Counted from the first letter of the stretch, positions 1-7,071 are shown. The stretch: DNA of 12,047 nucleotides from an uncultured Alphaproteobacteria bacterium (GCA_937988735.1 CALKHQ010000071.1:1-12047), one strand, 5' to 3'. Program-made: numbers and translations. Notes: a model not told the origin generated them from the sequence alone.

Positions 1-56
1 CCCCGCCGCTCGACCAGCAGCGCCTCGACGGGCAGGGTCTCAGCCGGCAAGGCCAT
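1..56 (-). CDS. 5' end of a further operon gene, possibly ribonuclease E/G (partial)
   Basis: An ATG on the minus strand at base 56 opens a frame that stays open to the window edge. Only 18 complete codons are visible, beginning MALPAETLPVEALLVERR. The start lies inside the last codons of maf (17-base overlap), so the gene would be the next member of the same transcript. In alphaproteobacterial clusters of this kind the gene after maf is usually ribonuclease E/G, whose N-terminus begins with a short strand of the ELLVE type; the ALLVERR stretch fits this. The assignment rests mainly on gene order, and too little protein is visible to exclude another gene such as aroE or coaE. Confidence 0.45.
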   Translation of the reverse strand, partial: MALPAETLPVEALLVERR

Positions 57-615
57 GGCCGGCAAGCAGCGTCGCCGTCTCGTGGAGGCCGAGCCCGACG
101 ACATTGCTGTACGAGCCGACGAGCCCGGTGACGAAGGCGGCCGCCCGCCCCTGGATGGCGTAGCCGCCGGCCTTGCCCTGCCACTCGCCGCTCGCGATGT
201 AGCGCTCCACCTCCTCGGCCGAGAGCCGCTTGAAGGACACCCGCGTCTCCACCAGCCGCGGGATGGCGCGCCCGTCAGGGGTGACCAGGCAGATCCCGCC
301 GTAAACCCGGTGGCCCCGGCCGGACAGGAGGGCGAGACACCGCCGCGCGGTCGCCGCGTCCTCGGCCTTGGGCAGGATGCGCCGGCCGCAGGCGACGACC
401 GTGTCGGCGCCGAGGACGTAGGCGCCCGGGTGCCGTGCCGCCGTCGCCGCCGCCTTCTCCTGCGCCAGCCGCCGGGCATGGTCGCGCGGCAGCTCGCGCC
501 GGTGCGGCGTCTCGTCGATGTCGGCGGGATCGACCGCATCCGGCACGATCCCGATCTGCCGCAGCAGCTCCAGCCGCCGCGGCGAGGCCGAAGCCAGCAC
601 CAGGCGCGCGCTCAC
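40..615 (-). CDS. maf: Maf family nucleotide pyrophosphatase (dTTP/UTP type)
   Basis: The protein of 191 aa hydrolyses non-canonical or surplus nucleoside triphosphates to monophosphate and pyrophosphate in the cytoplasm, and the family is linked to house-cleaning and septum control. Visible family motifs are the N-terminal LASASPRRLELLR (residues 7-19), the GADTVV motif with the catalytic Asp at 71, the K83 region, GKAGGYAIQG (147-156) and GSYSNVVGLGL (167-177). The GKAGGYAIQG/GSYSNVVG combination resembles the YhdE (dTTP/UTP) branch more than the YceF (m7GTP) branch. I chose the GTG at 615 because it forms a GTGA overlap with the stop of the upstream phosphatase gene and places the conserved N-terminal strand directly after it. 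A longer frame reaching base 744 reads through that phosphatase gene and carries no Maf similarity. Confidence 0.93.
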   Translation of the reverse strand: MSARLVLASASPRRLELLRQIGIVPDAVDPADIDETPHRRELPRDHARRLAQEKAAATAARHPGAYVLGADTVVACGRRILPKAEDAATARRCLALLSGRGHRVYGGICLVTPDGRAIPRLVETRVSFKRLSAEEVERYIASGEWQGKAGGYAIQGRAAAFVTGLVGSYSNVVGLGLHETATLLAGHGLAG

Positions 616-1106
616 TGCGCCGGCTCCGGGTCGGGCGGAAAGCGCGCGAGGATGCGCTGGCGGAGCTGGTCGCGCACCGCGCGATAGGCGGCCAGCCTCT
701 CCTCCCGGCTCCCCTCGATGATCGACGGGTCGAAGGTATTCCACAGTTCGATTTCGCAGGCCATCGTCCTGGTCAGCTCCACCGCGCTGTGCTGCGCCTC
801 GGGCGAAAGCGTGATGATGAGGTCGTAATAGGTGTCCTCCAGCTGGTCGAAGGTCTTGGACCGGTGGCCCGAGATGTCGATGCCGATCTCCGCCATCACC
901 GCAATGGCGAAGCCGTCAACCTCCCCGTCATGCACGCCGGCGGAGTCGGTGTAGATGCGCCGCGGGTGCAGGGCCTTGAGCAGCCCCTCCGCCATCGGCG
1001 AGCGGATCGAGTTGCGGGTGCAGGCGAACAGCACGCTCCCCGGTCGCTCCACGCGCTGCAGGCCGGGGGCGGTGACGATGTGGGTCGCGCGCTCCGCCGT
1101 CTTCAC
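612..1106 (-). CDS. Low-molecular-weight protein tyrosine phosphatase / ArsC-like protein
   Basis: The 164-aa protein has the low-molecular-weight phosphatase fold signature. The P-loop CTRNSIR (C29-X5-R35) follows a buried strand (GSVLFA), and NTFDPS contains the general-acid Asp126 in the usual DP context. It would remove phosphate from tyrosine or a small phospho-substrate by way of a cysteinyl-phosphate. Arsenate reductases share the fold and an exact substrate cannot be read from sequence. The start is GTG at 1106, with a GAGGAGG ribosome site 4 bases upstream of it in the minus-strand reading. The gene begins 9 bases after UPF0262 and overlaps maf by 4 bases (GTGA). In related genomes this gene sits between UPF0262 and infA; infA is missing here. 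Confidence 0.88.
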   Translation of the reverse strand: MKTAERATHIVTAPGLQRVERPGSVLFACTRNSIRSPMAEGLLKALHPRRIYTDSAGVHDGEVDGFAIAVMAEIGIDISGHRSKTFDQLEDTYYDLIITLSPEAQHSAVELTRTMACEIELWNTFDPSIIEGSREERLAAYRAVRDQLRQRILARFPPDPEPAQ

Positions 1107-1115
1107 CGCGCCTCC

Positions 1116-1592
1116 TCACCGCCGCCGCAGCAGCGCGTAGACCAGCGTGAACAGGCGGCGCCCCGTGGGCAGGTCGATCTCGACGTGGCGGGCGAGCTTC
1201 TCGCGCAGCAGCTCGGCCGCCTCGTTGTGCAGGCCGCGCCGGCCCATGTCGATCGCCTCGATCTGGCTCGGCGACAGCGACTTTACCGCGTCCGCATAGC
1301 TCTCGCAGATGAGGGCGTAGTCCTTGATCAGCCGCCGCAGCGAGACGAGCGGCACCGACAGCCGGCCGCCTTCGCGGCCGTCCGCGCCGCTCACCTGCAT
1401 CACCAGGCGGTTGTCCTCGACGTCAAGCTCCAGGTGGAAGGGGCCGCCGGCGCCGTTCACCGGCCGGAACAGGTTCTCCTCCACCAGGTCGTAGATGGCG
1501 ACCCGGATCTCGTGGGCATGGTCCGGGTCGGGCGGCATCGCCATCGAATCCGCCAGCCGCACGCTGGCAAGGCAATGGTTGCCTCCGGTCAT
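1116..1592 (-). CDS. UPF0262 family protein
   Basis: The 158-aa protein belongs to UPF0262, an alphaproteobacterial family of about 160 residues without known function. Recognisable stretches are HEIRVAIYDLVEENLF (27-42), FHLELDVEDNRLVMQV (52-67) and the C-terminal helical part with LSPSQIEAIDMGRRGLHNEA (106-125). No catalytic motif, signal peptide or membrane segment is visible. The start ATG at 1592 overlaps the hisG stop as ATGA, implying coupled translation. A longer frame in the same register reaching base 1934 runs inside hisG and is a high-GC shadow. Its place between histidine biosynthesis and a phosphatase gene is the conserved position of the family; function stays unknown. Confidence 0.9.
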   Translation of the reverse strand: MTGGNHCLASVRLADSMAMPPDPDHAHEIRVAIYDLVEENLFRPVNGAGGPFHLELDVEDNRLVMQVSGADGREGGRLSVPLVSLRRLIKDYALICESYADAVKSLSPSQIEAIDMGRRGLHNEAAELLREKLARHVEIDLPTGRRLFTLVYALLRRR

Positions 1593-2305
1593 GCCCCGAC
1601 CGCGGCCGCCGGCGCGGCCGCGTCGTCGCGGGCCGCACAGGCGGCGCGGAAGCGCGCGATCCAGGCGCCGATCTCCTCCGGCCGCGTCTTCAGCGCCGCC
1701 CGGTTGACGATCAGCCGGGACGAGACGCGCATGATCGTCTCCACCTCGACCAGCCCGTTCGCCCGCAGGGTCGATCCCGTCTCCACCAGGTCCACGATCC
1801 GCCGGCACATGCCGAGCCGCGGCGCCAGCTCCATCGCGCCGTGCAGGTGGATGCATTCCGCCTGTACCCCGCGACGGGCGAAGTGCCGGCGGGTGATCTG
1901 CGGGTACTTGGTCGCCACCCGGATGTGGCTCCACCGCTCCGGCGCATCGGCGTCGATCAGGGACTTCGGGCAGGCGACCACCATGCGGCAGCGGCCGATG
2001 CCGAGATCCAGCGGCGCGTAGATCTCCGAGTAGTCGAACTCGGCCAGCACGTCGTTGCCGCAGACCCCGATGTCGGCGGCGCCGAAGGCGACGAAGCTCG
2101 CCACGTCGAAGCTCCGCACCCTGACCAGCGACAGGGAAGGCACGGTGGTCGCGAACTGCAGCGACCGGTTGCGCGGGTCGTCAAAGGCAGGCTCCGGCTC
2201 CAGTCCCGCCGCCGTCATCAGGGGGCGCAGTTCGGTGAGGATGCGCCCCTTGGGAACCGCGAAGACCAGGGAATCCGGATCGCGCACCGGCGCGGCACTC
2301 AGCAT
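1589..2305 (-). CDS. hisG: ATP phosphoribosyltransferase, short form (HisG_S)
   Basis: The enzyme catalyses the first step of histidine synthesis, ATP + PRPP to phosphoribosyl-ATP + PPi. At 238 aa it is the short form, which lacks the C-terminal ACT-like regulatory domain and needs the HisRS-like partner HisZ for activity and feedback control; hisZ is not in this window. Motifs seen are FAVPKGRI (15-22), FGAADIGVCG (74-83) and the PRPP-binding loop DLVETGSTLRANGL (172-184 region). The N-terminus MLSAAPVRDPDS before the first strand is slightly longer than usual, so the ATG at 2305 is likely but has no clear ribosome site. The C-terminal Ala-rich tail (about 225-238) appears dispensable. hisD, which commonly follows hisG in this cluster, is absent: the stop overlaps UPF0262 directly. 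Confidence 0.94.
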   Translation of the reverse strand: MLSAAPVRDPDSLVFAVPKGRILTELRPLMTAAGLEPEPAFDDPRNRSLQFATTVPSLSLVRVRSFDVASFVAFGAADIGVCGNDVLAEFDYSEIYAPLDLGIGRCRMVVACPKSLIDADAPERWSHIRVATKYPQITRRHFARRGVQAECIHLHGAMELAPRLGMCRRIVDLVETGSTLRANGLVEVETIMRVSSRLIVNRAALKTRPEEIGAWIARFRAACAARDDAAAPAAAVGA

Positions 2306-2371
2306 GGCAGCGGCCGCCCGGGCGCCGCGACGCGCGTGGCGGGCCCTTGATGCGTCCGGCGTTCCATCGCC

Positions 2372-2821
2372 TCAGTCCACCTCATGGCTCGGCTGCACCC
2401 GCGTCGGCCACGGCTGGTCGATGTCGTCCAGCCGGACCACGAGCTCCGACACCTCGACCCGGATCTCGGCCCCGCCGGAGAAGGTGAGGTCGAGGGCGTG
2501 CCCGCCGTCCGCGCGCGGCTGATGGCGGATCGCCAGCAGCGACAGGAGGCCCGCCGGGCGGCGCGGGTCGAAGCCGCGGCGGCGCACGTTGGTCACATGG
2601 CTCACGCACAGCCCGCTGTGCACCCGCTCGTGGATCGGGCCGCGACGGTCCTGCTCCGGCCGGCCTTCCCAGCAGAAGCGGTTGGCCACCACCACGAAGC
2701 GCTGCTCCTCGCGCTGCCACACCATCTCGCTGCCGTCCACCAGTGCGTCCTGCAGCATGGCGGAAATCACCGCCAGGTCGTCGCCGTCGGTCGCCAGCAG
2801 CTTCAGCGGTCCGCTTGCCAT
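2372..2821 (-). CDS. DUF2948 family protein
   Basis: The 149-aa protein matches the DUF2948 family, a small alphaproteobacterial group found next to murA and hisG. Typical stretches are LLATDGDDLAVISAMLQDAL (8-27), the EEQRFVVVANRFCWE block (38-52), and HSGLCVSHVTNVRRRGFD (68-85), followed by LSLLAIR and a C-terminal strand pair ending in RLDDIDQPWPT. No signal peptide, membrane helix or catalytic motif is visible and the function is unknown. The start ATG at 2821 is preceded by GGAGG at good spacing and lies 18 bases after murA, so co-transcription with murA is likely. A 66-base gap separates it from hisG. Confidence 0.85.
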   Translation of the reverse strand: MASGPLKLLATDGDDLAVISAMLQDALVDGSEMVWQREEQRFVVVANRFCWEGRPEQDRRGPIHERVHSGLCVSHVTNVRRRGFDPRRPAGLLSLLAIRHQPRADGGHALDLTFSGGAEIRVEVSELVVRLDDIDQPWPTRVQPSHEVD

Positions 2822-2839
2822 CGCCTGTCCTCCGCCCGG

Positions 2840-4132
2840 TCAGCCTGGCGCGCGGGCGCGGGTGATCTCCGCGCCGCAGGCGGCCAGCTTCTGCTCCAGC
2901 CGCTCGTAGCCGCGGTCGAGGTGGTAGACCCGGTTGACGGTGGTCTCGCCCTCGGCGGCGAGCCCGGCGAGCACCAGCGACACCGACGCGCGCAGGTCCG
3001 TCGCCATCACCGGCGCGCCCTTCAGCCGCTTCACCCCCCGTACCAGGGCCGAGGAGCCGTGCAGGTTGATGTTGGCGCCCATCCGCGCGAGCTCCGGCAC
3101 GTGCATGAACCGGTTCTCGAAGATGGTCTCGGTAATCATCGCCGCCCCGGCCGCCGTGGTCATCAGCGCCATGAACTGCGCCTGCAGGTCGGTGGGAAAG
3201 CCGGGGAAGGGCTCGGTCATCACGTCCACGCCGGTCAGCGCGCCGTTCTTCAGCGCCACCCGGATGCCGTTTGCCGTCTCCTCCAGCAGCACGCCCGCCT
3301 CGTCCAGCACCTGCGCCGGCGCCCGCACCAGGTCCAGGCTGCCGCCCACCAGCTCGACGTCGCCGCGGGTCACCGCCGCCGCCATCATGTAGGTGCCGAG
3401 TTCGATCCGGTCGGCGATCACCACGTGGTGCGCGCCGTGCAGCCGGTCCACGCCCTCGATCTCCAGCCGGTCGGTGCCGATGCCGGCGATCTTCGCCCCC
3501 ATCGCCTGCAGGCAGCGGGCGAGGTCACCCACCTCCGGCTCGCGCGCGGCGTTGTTCAGCACCGTGGTGCCGCGGGCGAGAGTCGCCGCCATCAGCAGGT
3601 TCTCGGTGGCTCCGACGGAAACCTTGGGGAAGGTGATGACGGCGCCCTTCAGCCCGCGCGGCGCCCGCGCCTCGACATAGCCCTCGTTCAGCTCGATCTC
3701 GGCGCCCAGGTCCTCCAGCGCCGCGAGGTGCAGGTCCACCGGCCGCGCGCCGATGGCGCAGCCGCCGGGCATCGAAACCCGCGCCATCCCGCAGCGGGCG
3801 AGCAGCGGCCCCAGCACCAGCACCGACGCCCGCATCTTGCGCACCAGGTCGTAGGCGGCGGTGGTCGAGGTGATCTCCTTCGCCGTCGCCGACACCGTGC
3901 GCCCGGCGTTGCCGCCGTTGGGCGCGTCGCCCTTCATCTCGAAGCTGACGCCGAGCTGGGTCAGCAGGTTGATCAGCGTCGTGATGTCGGCCAGGTGGGG
4001 AAGGTTGGAGAGCGTCAGCGTCTCCTCGGTGAGCAGGCTCGCCGTCAGCAGGGGCAGGGCGGCGTTCTTGGCGCCGCTGATCTCGATCCGGCCGCGGAGC
4101 GGCCTGCCGCCCCTGATGATGATCTGGTCCAT
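2840..4132 (-). CDS. murA: UDP-N-acetylglucosamine 1-carboxyvinyltransferase
   Basis: MurA transfers enolpyruvate from PEP to UDP-GlcNAc, the first committed cytoplasmic step of peptidoglycan synthesis and the target of fosfomycin. The 430-aa length is normal for the family. Visible hallmarks are the N-terminal GAKNAALPLL with Lys22-Asn23, the active-site loop PGGCAIGARPVDLH with the nucleophile Cys125 (so a fosfomycin-sensitive type, not the Cys-to-Asp form), FPGFPTDLQAQF near residues 310-320, and the C-terminal DLRASVSLVLAGLAAEG block. The ATG at 4132 gives the standard MDQIIIRGG start. It lies 33 bases after dcd and 18 bases before the DUF2948 gene, consistent with one transcript. Confidence 0.97.
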   Translation of the reverse strand: MDQIIIRGGRPLRGRIEISGAKNAALPLLTASLLTEETLTLSNLPHLADITTLINLLTQLGVSFEMKGDAPNGGNAGRTVSATAKEITSTTAAYDLVRKMRASVLVLGPLLARCGMARVSMPGGCAIGARPVDLHLAALEDLGAEIELNEGYVEARAPRGLKGAVITFPKVSVGATENLLMAATLARGTTVLNNAAREPEVGDLARCLQAMGAKIAGIGTDRLEIEGVDRLHGAHHVVIADRIELGTYMMAAAVTRGDVELVGGSLDLVRAPAQVLDEAGVLLEETANGIRVALKNGALTGVDVMTEPFPGFPTDLQAQFMALMTTAAGAAMITETIFENRFMHVPELARMGANINLHGSSALVRGVKRLKGAPVMATDLRASVSLVLAGLAAEGETTVNRVYHLDRGYERLEQKLAACGAEITRARAPG

Positions 4133-4165
4133 GCGCTCGCGTCGCCGTTGCGGAAAGCCGCTCCC

Positions 4166-4720
4166 CTAGAGGCGGGGCAGCGTCACCCCCCTCTGGCCCA
4201 TGTACTTGCCCTTGCGGTCGGCATAGGAGATGTCACACGGGCTCTCGCCCTTCAAGAAGATGAACTGGCAGGCGCCCTCGTTGGCGTAGATCTTGGCCGG
4301 CAGCGGGGTGGTGTTGGAGAACTCCAGCGTGACGTGCCCTTCCCACTCCGGCTCCAGCGGGGTCACGTTGACGATGATCCCGCAGCGGGCATAGGTCGAC
4401 TTGCCGAGGCAGATCACCAGCACGTCCCGCGGCACCCGGAAATATTCCACCGTCCGCGCCAGCGCGAAGCTGTTCGGCGGGATGACGCACACCTCCGCAT
4501 TGCGCTCGACAAAGCTGTCGGTGGTAAAGTTCTTCGGATCGACGATCGCGCTGTTGACATTGGTGAACACGCGGAAGTCCGGCGACACCCGCGCGTCGTA
4601 GCCGTAGGAGGACAGCCCGTAGGAAATCACGCCGTCGCGGTGCAGCCCGTCGACGAAGGGATCGATCATCCCCTTCTCCAGCGCCATGCGGCGGATCCAG
4701 CTGTCGGGCATCACGGGCAC
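4166..4720 (-). CDS. dcd: dCTP deaminase
   Basis: This homotrimeric enzyme deaminates dCTP to dUTP, feeding dTMP synthesis. The 184-aa protein shows the family core: GYDARVS (40-46), LGKSTYARCGIIVNVTPLEP (105-124) with the phosphate-binding Ser/Arg, and GHVTLEFSN with the general base Glu133, then the C-terminal KGKYMGQRGVTLPRL. Three in-frame starts are close together (GTG 4720, GTG 4714, ATG 4711). I prefer GTG 4720 because GGAGG lies 9 bases upstream of it and the resulting N-terminus MPVMPDSWIRRMA mirrors the alphaproteobacterial M-x-V-MPD-x-WIRRMA form. It is the first gene of the minus-strand cluster and is divergent from the MerR regulator. Confidence 0.96.
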   Translation of the reverse strand: MPVMPDSWIRRMALEKGMIDPFVDGLHRDGVISYGLSSYGYDARVSPDFRVFTNVNSAIVDPKNFTTDSFVERNAEVCVIPPNSFALARTVEYFRVPRDVLVICLGKSTYARCGIIVNVTPLEPEWEGHVTLEFSNTTPLPAKIYANEGACQFIFLKGESPCDISYADRKGKYMGQRGVTLPRL

Positions 4721-4729
4721 GGGTCGCAG

Positions 4730-4734
4730 CCTCC
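4730..4734 (-). promoter_or_regulatory. Ribosome binding site deciding the dcd GTG start
   Basis: On the minus strand GGAGG ends 9 bases before the GTG at 4720. The alternative ATG at 4711 would be 18 bases away, too far for normal initiation. Confidence 0.6.
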
Positions 4735-4846
4735 TTCTCCGGGCGCATCGCCGCGCCCGCGGCCGTCTTGTAGAGCAAGGCCCCGGCTGGGGGAAGTCCG
4801 CGAGACCTGCATGCGCGGCAGGGCGGGGATTGACGCGGCGGCCGCG

Positions 4847-4867
4847 ACCCTCCAGTTACTGGAAAGA
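4847..4867 (+). promoter_or_regulatory. CueR/HmrR-type MerR operator
   Basis: The core TCCAGTTACTGGA (4851-4863) is a perfect 5-base dyad around TTA. It is identical to the centre of the well-known CueR/HmrR operator (consensus ACCTTCCAGTTACTGGAAGGT); the outer arms are degenerate (ACCC... and ...AAAGA). The site sits 22 bases upstream of the regulator's ATG, so autoregulation is likely. The usual flanking -35 and -10 boxes are poor here: GCGACC at 4844 and no TATAAT-like hexamer 19 bases later. A TTGACG at 4830-4835 may be the real -35. The dyad is seen directly; the regulator assignment is inference from family knowledge. Confidence 0.65.
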
Positions 4868-4889
4868 TGCGTCGGCGGAGGCGCGGAAC

Positions 4890-5318
4890 ATGGTGCAGCG
4901 CAATGCGGTCCCGGCTGTGGCGATGAACATCGGCGAGGTGGCGGCGGCGGTGGACCTGCCGGTCAAGACGCTCCGCTACTACGAGGAGATCGGGCTGGTC
5001 GTGCCCCAGCGGCAGCCCAACGGCTACCGCCGCTACACGGAGCGGGACGTGCACGTCCTGCGTTTCCTGCGCCGCGCCCGCAGCCTCGGCTTCTCCATCC
5101 CCGACTGCCGCGCGCTGCTGTCGCTCTACGGCGACGCCGGCCGGGCGAGCGCCGACGTGCGGCGGCTGGCCGAGGCCCGGATTGCGGACATCGACCGCAA
5201 GATGGCGGAGCTGCGCGGACTCCGGGCCACGCTGGCGGCGCTGGTCGAGGCCTGCCACGGCGACCAGCATCCCGACTGCCCGATCCTCGACGACCTCGCC
5301 GGCGCCGGCGTTTCCTGA
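4890..5318 (+). CDS. MerR family transcriptional regulator, CueR/HmrR (Cu(I)-type)
   Basis: This 142-aa regulator has a winged helix-turn-helix (residues 12-50: MNIGEVAAAVDLPVKTLRYYEEIGLV, then NGYRRYTERDV), a dimerisation helix (about 88-121) and a metal loop C122-HGDQHPD-C130. The C-X7-C spacing is the one of CueR and HmrR, which sense Cu(I), Ag(I) or Au(I), and the helix region RASADVRRLAEARI also matches HmrR. Such proteins distort a 19-bp promoter spacer to switch on copper efflux genes. I chose ATG 4890 because GGAGG (4877-4881) precedes it by 8 bases; a downstream ATG at 4923 would begin at the MNIGEV motif and remains possible. It is divergent from dcd and 106 bases before the CopC-like gene. 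No copper ATPase or oxidase is nearby, so its targets other than itself are not visible. Confidence 0.88.
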   Translation: MVQRNAVPAVAMNIGEVAAAVDLPVKTLRYYEEIGLVVPQRQPNGYRRYTERDVHVLRFLRRARSLGFSIPDCRALLSLYGDAGRASADVRRLAEARIADIDRKMAELRGLRATLAALVEACHGDQHPDCPILDDLAGAGVS

Positions 5319-5424
5319 AATTCGAAACGGTTTTGCGCCACATAGTCAGGGTTCCCTTCATCTTTGGTGCTATGCTGGCGGCAGACGCCGAGCCGAAGCG
5401 GCGCACCTCATCGATGGAGACGAG

Positions 5425-5799
5425 ATGGCCAGGGCAGAATCCCGCGCGATGTGGCTCATGCGCGCCCTCAACGTGCCTCCACCGGGGATGGTGGCGACAC
5501 CCAGGGTCGGACTGGTGGCGAGCGATCCCGCGGACGGGGCGGTCGTCGCCGCCGCGCCGGCGGCCGTCGGGCTCGCGTTCAGCGGCCCGGTGCGGCTGAC
5601 GGCCTTCGTGCTGACCAATGCCATCGGGTTCAGGGTCGAGACCGGCTTCTCGATCGGCCTCGTCCCGGCGTGCGAGCACAGCGTGCCGCTGCCGCCGCTG
5701 GCGCCGGGCGAATACAGCGTGCTGTGGCGGGCGCGCCCGGCCGACCGGCGGCCGATCTCGGGCACCCTTGCCTTCACCGTCGGCGCCGCCGACGCCTGA
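5425..5799 (+). CDS. CopC-domain-like protein without signal peptide or copper ligands
   Basis: The 124-aa product carries a CopC-like beta-sandwich pattern. SDPADGAVVAAAPAAVGLAFSG (33-54) matches the family's S-x-P-x-x-G-A ... P-x-x-V-x-L-x-F-S block, and PLAPGEYSVLWR...ISGTLAFTV (91-119) matches the C-terminal LxPGxYxVxWR ... SGxxxFxV block. CopC proteins carry Cu(II) in the periplasm using an N-terminal His and a His in a DGH motif. Here the N-terminus (MARAESRAMWLMRALNV) has no convincing signal peptide, the mature-N-terminal His is missing, and DGH is replaced by ADRR; the only His is 85. Function is therefore unclear. The ATG at 5425 has GGAG 5 bases upstream; 5449 and 5458 are other in-frame ATGs. 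Its position after a copper-type MerR gene supports a metal-related origin. Confidence 0.7.
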   Translation: MARAESRAMWLMRALNVPPPGMVATPRVGLVASDPADGAVVAAAPAAVGLAFSGPVRLTAFVLTNAIGFRVETGFSIGLVPACEHSVPLPPLAPGEYSVLWRARPADRRPISGTLAFTVGAADA

Positions 5800-5866
5800 C
5801 GCCGCCCGCGATGCGGTCGCCTCCCCGCGCGGGCGGATATATCCTGCGCCGCAAAGGGAGGCTTCA

Positions 5867-6991
5867 ATGACCTTGCGACGTCCACTCGGCTGGGGGGAGC
5901 CGGCGCCCTGGTTCTCTGCCCGGGCGCCGATCAACCCGCAATTCGCCTTTTCCAGCCTCGGCGGGCGCTTCGTCGCGCTGGTCTTCTTCGGTCGCAGCGA
6001 CCTTGCCCCGGCCCGCGCCGTCCTCAAGGCGCTCGCCGGCGCCGGCCTGCCCGACGACGACGGCCAGCTCGTCCTGTTCGGCGTCTCCACCGACGAAGGC
6101 GATCTCGACAACCCGGCAGTGCGCGCCGCCTTCCGCCACAACCGCGTGTTCCACGACCCCGACGGCGCGGTCGCGGCCGGCTTCGGCCTGCGGCGCGACG
6201 GGGAACCGCCGGGGGTCAACCTGCGCTGGTACGTGCTCGATCCGATGCTCCGCGTCTATGCCAGCGGCGGCCTGGACCAGCCGCAGGCGCTGGTCGCCAC
6301 GCTGGCTGCCCTGCCGCCGGCCGCGCGGCACGCCGCCGTTCCGGCGGAGCCGTGGGCGCCGGTGCTGATGCTGCCCCGGGTGCTGGAGCCCGACGTGTGC
6401 CGGGCGCTGATCGAGGCCTACCGGCGGGGCGAGCCGCGGGAATCCGGCTTCATGCGCACCGAGGGCGGCCGCACCGTCGGCCGGCTCGATCCCGGCTTCA
6501 AGCGGCGGGCCGACGTCGCCATCGAGGACGAGGGCCTGCGCAGCGCGATCCGCGACGCGGTGCGGTTGCGGATCGCGCCCGAGATCCGCAAGGCGTTCCA
6601 GTTCGAGGTGACCCGCATCGAGCGCTACATCGTCGCCTGCTACGACGGCGCCTCCCACGGCTTCTTCAAGCCGCACCGCGACAACACCACCGCCGCCACC
6701 GCCCACCGCCGCTTCGCCGTCACCATCAACCTCAACGCCGAGGACTACGAGGGCGGCGACCTGCGCTTCCCCGAGTTCGGCATGCGCACCTACCGCGCGC
6801 CCACCGGCGGCGCCGTGGTCTTCTCCTGCTCGCTGCTGCACGAGGCGACGCCGGTCACCCGCGGCCTGCGCTACGCGACGCTCCCCTTCCTCTACGACGA
6901 GGCCGGCGCACGCATCCGCGAGCAGAACATCGCGCTGCTGGAAGACGGCACCGCGACCTACCGCGCGACCGTCGCCCCGAGCGAGGCCTGA
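5867..6991 (+). CDS. Peroxiredoxin-like / 2-oxoglutarate-Fe(II) dioxygenase fusion protein
   Basis: The 374-aa protein has two parts. Residues 1-150 resemble an AhpC/TSA (thioredoxin-fold) domain (GEPAPWFSARAP, FVALVFFGRSDLAPAR, VLFGVSTDEGD, FHDPDGAVAAGFGL), but no Cys is present where the peroxidatic Cys should be (FFGRSDL at 40-46), so peroxidase activity is unlikely. Residues 160-345 form a prolyl-4-hydroxylase-type double-stranded beta-helix: iron ligands H270-R-D272 and H325 (SLLHEATPV), with R335 (GLRY) as the 2-oxoglutarate salt-bridge residue. This part should be a functional dioxygenase; the substrate is unknown. No signal peptide is seen. ATG 5867 is supported by GGGAGG 5 bases upstream. 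It follows the CopC-like gene by 67 bases and is convergent with the tracrRNA. Confidence 0.85.
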   Translation: MTLRRPLGWGEPAPWFSARAPINPQFAFSSLGGRFVALVFFGRSDLAPARAVLKALAGAGLPDDDGQLVLFGVSTDEGDLDNPAVRAAFRHNRVFHDPDGAVAAGFGLRRDGEPPGVNLRWYVLDPMLRVYASGGLDQPQALVATLAALPPAARHAAVPAEPWAPVLMLPRVLEPDVCRALIEAYRRGEPRESGFMRTEGGRTVGRLDPGFKRRADVAIEDEGLRSAIRDAVRLRIAPEIRKAFQFEVTRIERYIVACYDGASHGFFKPHRDNTTAATAHRRFAVTINLNAEDYEGGDLRFPEFGMRTYRAPTGGAVVFSCSLLHEATPVTRGLRYATLPFLYDEAGARIREQNIALLEDGTATYRATVAPSEA

Positions 6992-7027
6992 GCCGGCCGG
7001 CACGTCAGTCCCCCCGGATCGGCGCGC

Positions 7028-7050
7028 ACCTGCATCCTGAAGCTGCAGGT
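7028..7050 (+). terminator. Hairpin after the oxygenase gene, weak terminator candidate
   Basis: ACCTGCA (7028-7034) and TGCAGGT (7044-7050) form a 7-bp stem with a 9-base loop, 36 bases after the dioxygenase stop. Only ATTT follows on the plus strand, so the U-tract is poor. It could reduce read-through toward the tracrRNA gene. Confidence 0.25.
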
Positions 7051-7071
7051 ATTTCGGCATCCTCCGCGGCG

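Noticed and set aside
4770..4812. tRNA-like stretch between dcd and the MerR gene
   Set aside because: A few short complementary arms exist, but there is no cloverleaf, T-loop motif or acceptor stem.
4686..4889. N-terminal extension of the MerR protein upstream of 4890
   Set aside because: The added 68 residues are low-complexity, cover the operator and part of dcd, and lack family similarity; the GGAGG before 4890 fixes the start.
5348..5376. Promoter before the CopC-like gene (TGCTATGCT, extended -10-like)
   Set aside because: The -10-like TATGCT at 5371 is plausible, but no -35 is found at normal distance (AGGGTT), so I did not list it as a feature.
2384..5599. Plus-strand open frame of 1071 codons running across murA and dcd
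   Set aside because: It is antisense to well-supported genes, is rich in H, R, A and P as GC-rich antisense frames are, and shows no domain. It is a shadow of codon bias.
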